From Gp7-AA6 sp036001245 (lineage in GTDB: Bacteria > Acidobacteriota > Thermoanaerobaculia > UBA5066 > Gp7-AA6), in contig DASYUL010000142.1 in assembly GCA_036001245.1 (NCBI GenBank), forward strand, positions 1 through 64,000: 64,000 bases of DNA, written 5' to 3'. Position numbers and translations under genes: made by a program. The notes below the pieces were generated by a model. It did not search any database and was not told where the DNA came from. It saw only the letters and a list, made by a program, of their open reading frames with translations. This document shows, one piece after another, positions 60,738-64,000 of the stretch (positions within the stretch are counted from its first letter, which is position 1; each line of letters opens with the position of its first letter).

Positions 60738-62180
60738 TCACGACTCTTCCGGCTTCAGGCGTCCAGCAAGCTCCGCCAGCCGGCGGAGTCGCGCGTTGCG
60801 ATCGTTCAGAAAGTCCTCGTCCCGGGCGCGCCAGCTCCAGTTGCCCTCGGCCTCGGCCGGCGTGTTCATGCGCGCTTCGCTGCCGAGGCCGAAGACGTCC
60901 TGCAGCGGTACGATCGCTCGATCGGCGACCGACGCGTACGCGGCGCGGATCAGGTCCCACTCGATCTCCGATCCTGTACTTCCGAGGTAGTCGCGAACGC
61001 GCCGGCGCGCGTCCGGGTCGAGCGTCCCCCACCATCCCCGCGCCGTGTCGTTGTCGTGCGTCCCCGTATAGACGACCGAGTTCGGAACGTGGCGGTGCGG
61101 CAGGTACGGGCTGTCCGCCTCGTAAAAGGCAAACTGCAGCACCTTCATCCCGGGCAGACGGAGCTTCGCGAGAAGCCGCCGCACGTCCGGCGTGATCGTC
61201 CCGAGGTCCTCCGCCACGAGGGGCACGTCGCCGAGCGCGCGCCGGACGGCGTCGAAGAGCTTCTTGCCCGGACCCCGCAGCCAGCGTCCGTTGACGGCGG
61301 TCGTCTCTCCGGCGGGCACTGCCCAGTAGGCCGTGAACGCGCGGAAGTGGTCGAGTCGGACGACGTCGGTCAGGCGGAAGGCGGCGCGCAGCCGCTCGAT
61401 CCACCACGCGTATCCGTCCTGCGCCATCCGGTCCCAGCGGTACAGCGGGTAACCCCAGAGCTGGCCTGTCTGACTGAAGAAGTCCGGCGGCACGCCCGCG
61501 ACGTCGAGCGCACGGCCGTTCTCGTCGAGCGCGAAAAGCTCCGGATGCGTCTCGATGTCCACGCCCCCCGGAGAGACGTAGATCGGAACGTCGCCGAAGA
61601 GCGAGATCCCGCGGCGGCGCGCTTCCCGGCGCAGCCGCTCCCACTGCCGGAAGAAGGTGAGCTGCAGGAACTCCTGGTACTCGACCTCCGCCGCGAGCAC
61701 TTCGGGTGCGGCGCCGGCCCCGGCCGAGTGCCGCGCCGCGAAACGCGCCCAGTCGGCGAGCCAGCTCTGCTGCTCCGGCGCCGAGCGGAACGCCTCCAGG
61801 TCCTCGCGCACCCGGGCGGATTCCGTCGCCTGCTGCCACGCCGAGCGGAAAAGCCGCTCCTTCCACTCGCGTACGCGGTTCCAGTCCACGCGGTCGGCCG
61901 GAAAATCGGGCGCTGCCTCGAGCGCCGAGCGGGGCGCGAGCCCGTCCTCGACGAGCTTGTCCGGAGAGATGAGGAGCGGGTTGCCCGCGAACGCCGAAAT
62001 GGCGCCGTAGGGAGAAGCCCCGTAGCCGGTTGGCCCGAGCGGCAGCACCTGCCAGATCGTCTGACCCGCGGATGCAAGCCAGTCGAGAAACCGTTCCGCC
62101 ATCGGACCGAAGTCACCGATTCCGTACCGTCCCGGCAGCGAGGTCGGATGGAGGAGGATGCCCGCCGCGCGTTCAGTCAT
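60738..62180 (-). CDS. malQ: 4-alpha-glucanotransferase (amylomaltase)
   Basis: 480 residues, normal for the short GH77 form. RAAGILLHPTSLPGRYGIGD and WQVLPLGPTGYGASPY are N-terminal signatures. Catalytic residues lie in VRLDHFRAFTAYW (nucleophile Asp), LVAEDLGTITPDV (acid/base Glu) and YTGTHDNDTARGWW (stabilising Asp). It disproportionates maltodextrins by transferring alpha-1,4-glucan chains. It lies directly downstream of the glycogen phosphorylase in the likely reading direction reversed: the two genes are on the same strand with phosphorylase first, 25 nt apart. Confidence 0.94.
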   Translation of the reverse strand: MTERAAGILLHPTSLPGRYGIGDFGPMAERFLDWLASAGQTIWQVLPLGPTGYGASPYGAISAFAGNPLLISPDKLVEDGLAPRSALEAAPDFPADRVDWNRVREWKERLFRSAWQQATESARVREDLEAFRSAPEQQSWLADWARFAARHSAGAGAAPEVLAAEVEYQEFLQLTFFRQWERLRREARRRGISLFGDVPIYVSPGGVDIETHPELFALDENGRALDVAGVPPDFFSQTGQLWGYPLYRWDRMAQDGYAWWIERLRAAFRLTDVVRLDHFRAFTAYWAVPAGETTAVNGRWLRGPGKKLFDAVRRALGDVPLVAEDLGTITPDVRRLLAKLRLPGMKVLQFAFYEADSPYLPHRHVPNSVVYTGTHDNDTARGWWGTLDPDARRRVRDYLGSTGSEIEWDLIRAAYASVADRAIVPLQDVFGLGSEARMNTPAEAEGNWSWRARDEDFLNDRNARLRRLAELAGRLKPEES

Positions 62181-62192
62181 CCGGCGAGAGCC

Positions 62193-62206
62193 TTTGGACT
62201 TTGGAC
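62193..62206. repeat. TTTGGACTTTGGAC repeat between malQ and glgP
   Basis: Two TTTGGAC units directly before the phosphorylase stop codon (62206-62208 on the minus strand). Reverse complement of the TCCAAAGTCC unit at 46566-46596. Confidence 0.5.
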
Positions 62207-64000
62207 TATCCCACTTCCGGCGCGAACTGGCGCGTCCGGCCGTTCATCGCCGCGATCCGGCGCTCTGCGGCGGGCAGGTAACACAGCTCGAGGTATTCGG
62301 TGACCATCCGGTCCGAGGAGAATATCCGCGCGATCCGGGTGGCGGAGAAGACCATCTTCTCGATCCATCGCCAGGGGATCCCGTTTTCATCGCGCTCGCG
62401 AAAGAGCGGCAGAACCCTCTCCTCGAGCGCCTCGTAGAGCGCCGCGGCGGCACTTTCCCCGATCGACTCGTCTGTGGCCTCGCCGATGACGAAGCCGGCT
62501 TCCTCGTAGGGCGCCTCGTCCCACCAGCCGTCCAGCACCGAGAGGTTCAACCCTCCGTTCATCGCCGCCTTCATGCCCGACGTCCCCGACGCTTCGTGGG
62601 GCCGGATCGGGTTGTTCAGCCAGACGTCGCACCCGGCCACGAGCGCCCGAGCGACTCCCATGTCGTACTCGGGAAGGAAGACGACCCGGCCCCGGAACTC
62701 GGAGCTCTCCGCGCGGCGGACGACGTCGCGGAGGATCTCCTTGCCGGGGTCGTCCTGCGGGTGGGCCTTGCCGGCGAAGATGAACTGGACGGGCTGGCCG
62801 TCGAGGAGCCGCTTCAGGCGCTCCGGGTCGGAGAAGAGGAGCGTGGCCCGTTTGTACGAGGCGAATCGCCGTGCGAAGCCGACCGTCAGGGCGTTGGGGT
62901 CGAGAGCGCGGCCGGCCGCCTCGATCTCCTCCTCCGGCGCTCCGATTCTCCGCTTCCACTCCGTGAGCCGGTCCCGGCAGAAGGACACGAGACGACTCCG
63001 CAGCCGCTCGTGGGTCTTCCACAGCTCGATCCTCGCGTCCGGGCCGGGATTCTCGCGAATCCGAAGCATCGCGATCTCCGGGTCTGTCCAGGTCGCACGG
63101 TGGACACCGTTGGTGATCGAGCGGATTCGGACGTCGACGTCGGCGAGCTCAGGAAGGAGCTCCATCCACAGCCGCCGCGAGACCTTCGCGTGCAGCTGCG
63201 AGACCGCATTCGCGTGAGCCGAGTGGCGGAGCGCGAAGACCGCCATCGAGAAGGGCTCCCCCTCCCGCTCCGGCACCTCCCGTCCGAGGCGCATGAGCTC
63301 CTCGACCGTGATGCCGCAGTCGCGGGCGACGCCCGACAGATACTTCTCGATGAGCGGGAGCGGAAACCGGTCCATCCCGGCGGGGACGGGCGTGTGTGTC
63401 GTGAACACGTTGCCTGCGGACGCGACCTCGCGGGCCTCCGCGACCGGGAGCCCTTCGTCGACGACGAGCTCGCGGATCTTCTCCAGGACCGCGAACGCCG
63501 CGTGGCCGTCGTTGATGTGTCGAATGGACGGGGACAAGCCGAGCCGCTTCAACGCCCGAAGCCCGCCGATGCCGAGCGTGATCTCCTGCCGGATCCGCAT
63601 CTCCTGGTCGCCGGAGTACAGCCGTCTGGTGACCGCGCGATCCTCCAGGCGATTCTCCGGGAGATCGGAATCGAGCAGAAAGAGCGAGATGCGTCCGACC
63701 CGCGCGACGCGGATTAGGAGGTGAACCGGTCGATCTCCAAGGTCGAGCAGGATCGTCGGCGCGCCGCCGTCCTGCGTCTGCGGGAGGGCGAGGGGAAGGT
63801 CGTCCGGATCGAGAAGCGGGTTCTCTTCGTGCTGCCATCCCTCCGCGTCCAGGAGCTGCCGGAAATACCCCTCCCGGTAGAAGAGGCCCACCCCGACCAG
63901 AGGCAGCTTCAGGTCGCTCGCCGACTTCAGGACGTCGCCGGCGAGGACGCCGAGACCTCCCGCGTAGATCGGAAGCACTTCGGTCAAGCCGAACTCGGCC
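62206..64000 (-). CDS. glgP: Alpha-glucan (glycogen) phosphorylase, short form (5' end cut)
   Basis: The frame is open at 64000, so the N-terminus lies outside; 597+ residues are visible. It cleaves terminal glucose from glycogen/maltodextrin as glucose-1-phosphate. LTEVLPIYAGGLGVLAGD, HINDGHAAFAVLEK, TTHTPVPAGMDRF and the PLP-lysine motif SGTSGMKAAMNGGLNLSVLD (Lys in GMKAA) belong to the TIGR02094 group of shorter phosphorylases. It is followed on the same strand by malQ, the enzyme that keeps supplying it with suitable chain lengths. Together with the MalK-like ATPase this forms an alpha-glucan utilisation patch. Confidence 0.94.
   Translation of the reverse strand, partial: AEFGLTEVLPIYAGGLGVLAGDVLKSASDLKLPLVGVGLFYREGYFRQLLDAEGWQHEENPLLDPDDLPLALPQTQDGGAPTILLDLGDRPVHLLIRVARVGRISLFLLDSDLPENRLEDRAVTRRLYSGDQEMRIRQEITLGIGGLRALKRLGLSPSIRHINDGHAAFAVLEKIRELVVDEGLPVAEAREVASAGNVFTTHTPVPAGMDRFPLPLIEKYLSGVARDCGITVEELMRLGREVPEREGEPFSMAVFALRHSAHANAVSQLHAKVSRRLWMELLPELADVDVRIRSITNGVHRATWTDPEIAMLRIRENPGPDARIELWKTHERLRSRLVSFCRDRLTEWKRRIGAPEEEIEAAGRALDPNALTVGFARRFASYKRATLLFSDPERLKRLLDGQPVQFIFAGKAHPQDDPGKEILRDVVRRAESSEFRGRVVFLPEYDMGVARALVAGCDVWLNNPIRPHEASGTSGMKAAMNGGLNLSVLDGWWDEAPYEEAGFVIGEATDESIGESAAAALYEALEERVLPLFRERDENGIPWRWIEKMVFSATRIARIFSSDRMVTEYLELCYLPAAERRIAAMNGRTRQFAPEVG

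Overview
The window is GC-rich bacterial chromosome, densely packed on both strands. It has no rRNA or tRNA gene that I can see, no CRISPR array, and no recognisable transposase, phage or plasmid gene. The envelope looks diderm: a secreted beta-barrel protein, two TonB-C-like periplasmic proteins, lipoproteins and LPS/O-antigen-type sugar enzymes. Ser/Thr kinases with Ala/Pro-rich periplasmic tails, a short-form glycogen phosphorylase and many GT-C membrane proteins would suit Acidobacteriota (for example a Thermoanaerobaculia-like lineage). That placement is inference only, because no phylogenetic marker is present.

Layout. 0-5 kb: the end of a collagen-like protein, a TMTC-type membrane/TPR protein, an isobutyryl-CoA-mutase-type acyl-CoA mutase and a double-BON lipoprotein followed by a strong terminator. 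5-7 kb: a glycosyltransferase coupled to a radical SAM enzyme. 7-13.7 kb: a threonine operon (thrA-thrB-thrC) ending in an unrecognised GNAT-like protein. 13.9-20.8 kb: a lipoylated E2 acyltransferase, a GT-C protein, lipB-lipA, two TonB-C-like proteins and a DUF72 protein. 21-24.4 kb: a secreted seven-repeat protein, a PflX-like radical SAM enzyme and a damaged DUF4442 thioesterase.

24.4-55.7 kb is a very large glycan-assembly region. It holds sugar-nucleotide enzymes (aminotransferase, CDP-paratose-2-epimerase-like enzyme, Gfo/Idh/MocA dehydrogenase with a WbpD-like acetyltransferase, UGM-like flavoprotein), GT2 and GT4 glycosyltransferases, two SAM methyltransferases, a ChbG-like deacetylase, a polyprenyl-phosphate phosphoribosyltransferase and at least six multi-membrane GT-C or DUF2298 proteins. 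Its core is a co-directional cluster (32.3-48.2 kb). There a GT-C/DUF2298 protein, a small anchored protein and a TIGR03663 (Agl23-like) protein each carry an NHL-type beta-propeller. This is the best candidate for an undescribed surface glycosylation system. A three-gene split LigD (phosphoesterase, ligase, polymerase) sits inside the region without a visible Ku gene.

55.7-64 kb: a Ser/Thr kinase divergent from the glycan operon, an outer-membrane-type protein, a sugar ABC-transporter ATPase, malQ and a glycogen phosphorylase cut by the window end.

Most operons are joined by 4-bp start/stop overlaps (ATGA, GTGA, TTGA), and many starts are GTG or TTG. Small palindromic repeats lie at gene ends, where they supply a stop codon (7296) and a start codon (15599). 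Others are inserted inside genes, in frame (33170-33297) or with damage (about 24060-24150).
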